A stretch of DNA of 7,084 nt, taken from an uncultured Streptococcus sp. GTDB lineage: Bacteria > Bacillota > Bacilli > Lactobacillales > Streptococcaceae. The stretch is from positions 1-7,084 of the forward strand of contig CABSQC010000058.1 in assembly GCA_902479835.1 (NCBI GenBank), given 5' to 3'. The notes beneath the pieces are model-generated. The model ran no database searches and was not told the DNA's origin. It saw nothing but the letters and a program-made list of their open reading frames with translations. How positions within the stretch are numbered: the first letter of the stretch is position 1; every line of letters begins with the position of its first letter. This document shows positions 6,753 to 7,084 of the stretch, piece after piece. The position numbers were made by a program, and so were the translations under genes.

Positions 6753-6759
6753 TATTATC
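6743..6759. promoter_or_regulatory. Possible degenerate MET-box upstream of metK -35
   Basis: Plus strand TATAGTT-ATT-TATTATC matches the streptococcal MET-box pattern TATAGTT-N3-AACTATA (LysR-type MetR/MtaR regulator), as I recall it, at 7 of 7 bases in one half and 4 of 7 in the other. It abuts the metK -35, where such an activator would bind. One half is poor, so this is tentative. Confidence 0.3.
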
Positions 6760-6802
6760 AAGCCTCATCAATAATTTATAGTGAGCATTTTACCATCTTT
6801 TG

Positions 6803-6811
6803 TATTATACT
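6803..6811 (+). promoter_or_regulatory. birA -10 region
   Basis: Plus strand TATACT (6806-6811, five of six matches) or the overlapping TATTAT (6803-6808) is the only credible -10 before birA. No good -35 is seen at normal spacing. Either choice places the transcription start within about three bases of the birA ATG. Confidence 0.45.
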
Positions 6812-6817
6812 TAGGAT

Positions 6818-7084
6818 ATGAAAACTTATGAACACGTTTATGACATCTTATCGAAGAGTCCTGATTTTGTGACGGGAGAGAGCTTGGCTAAAAGCCTTGG
6901 CGTCTCACGGACAGCCATTTGGAAGGCAATTCAAACACTTCAAGAACAAGGAATTGGCATTACAAGTGTCCGCAAGAAAGGCTACTATTTAGAAAAGGGA
7001 GATATTCTTCTTCCTCAAGACATCTCTAAGCAACTCAACATTCCAGTCTACTTTAATCCAGATTCTAACTCTACCCAACTAGAT
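6818..7084 (+). CDS. birA: Biotin-protein ligase/biotin repressor, N-terminal part
   Basis: First 89 codons of a group II (DNA-binding) biotin-protein ligase; the gene runs off the window. Full-length members make biotinyl-AMP, attach biotin to carboxylase subunits, and repress biotin uptake or synthesis genes when biotin is plentiful. Visible is the N-terminal winged helix: helices around residues 3-13 and 20-28, recognition helix in GVSRTAIWKAIQTL (28-41), and wing ITSVRKKGYYLEK (48-60). A linker then leads to the first strand of the ligase domain, ending NSTQLD. The catalytic biotin-binding loop lies outside. The ATG at 6818 is the only plausible start: an in-frame TAG is three bases upstream (6812-6814), and the next candidate, a GTG at codon 18, would remove the first helix. 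No normally spaced ribosome site exists; AGGA is one base from the ATG. Confidence 0.92.
   Translation, partial: MKTYEHVYDILSKSPDFVTGESLAKSLGVSRTAIWKAIQTLQEQGIGITSVRKKGYYLEKGDILLPQDISKQLNIPVYFNPDSNSTQLD

Noticed and set aside
1..7084. Mobile elements, CRISPR arrays, phage or defence genes, toxin-antitoxin pairs
   Set aside because: No transposase, integrase, spaced direct repeats or recognisable defence domains on either strand; gene content and order are typical streptococcal core genome.

Overview
The window is ordinary chromosomal DNA from a streptococcus. The proteins read like those of the viridans (mitis/sanguinis/parasanguinis) group: a 396-residue MetK, a 286-residue methionine aminopeptidase with the streptococcal insert, a MurA of the second paralogue type, and an SpxR-type HTH/DRTGG/CBS/hotdog regulator. 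The species cannot be fixed by eye. There is no phage, transposon, CRISPR array, tRNA or rRNA, and I see no undescribed multi-gene system. The interest lies in the intergenic regions.

Layout on the minus strand, read right to left. metK (6540-5350) is driven by an extended -10 promoter at about 6743-6716. Its leader of roughly 170 nt carries an SMK-box (SAM-III) riboswitch that sequesters the GGGGG ribosome-binding site. metK ends in a strong intrinsic terminator (5334-5303). A second extended -10 promoter (5281-5253) starts a five-gene run: murA, a GNAT acetyltransferase, spxR, map and a YihY-family membrane protein. murA has a leader of about 90 nt with a hairpin and a weak start context. 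The GNAT gene overlaps spxR by 8 nt, and spxR to map is 20 nt. Between map and yihY lies an 84-nt gap with a probable weak terminator or attenuator. The run ends in a strong hairpin-plus-T terminator (80-50) that includes the yihY stop codon. Left of that, at 21-44, is a near-perfect 24-bp palindrome whose target is probably outside the window.

On the plus strand only the first 89 codons of birA (6818 onward) are present. birA diverges from metK, and its ATG sits where transcription is expected to start, so the mRNA may be leaderless.

Functionally the window combines SAM synthesis under SAM feedback, a committed step of peptidoglycan synthesis, removal of N-terminal methionine, a regulator linked in pneumococcus to pyruvate oxidase (spxB) expression, and biotin-protein ligation/repression. 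These are housekeeping genes. The items most worth checking are the enlarged SMK box, the inverted repeat with MET-box-like half sites around the metK promoter, the structured murA leader, the leaderless birA start, and the matching sequence blocks after map and after yihY.
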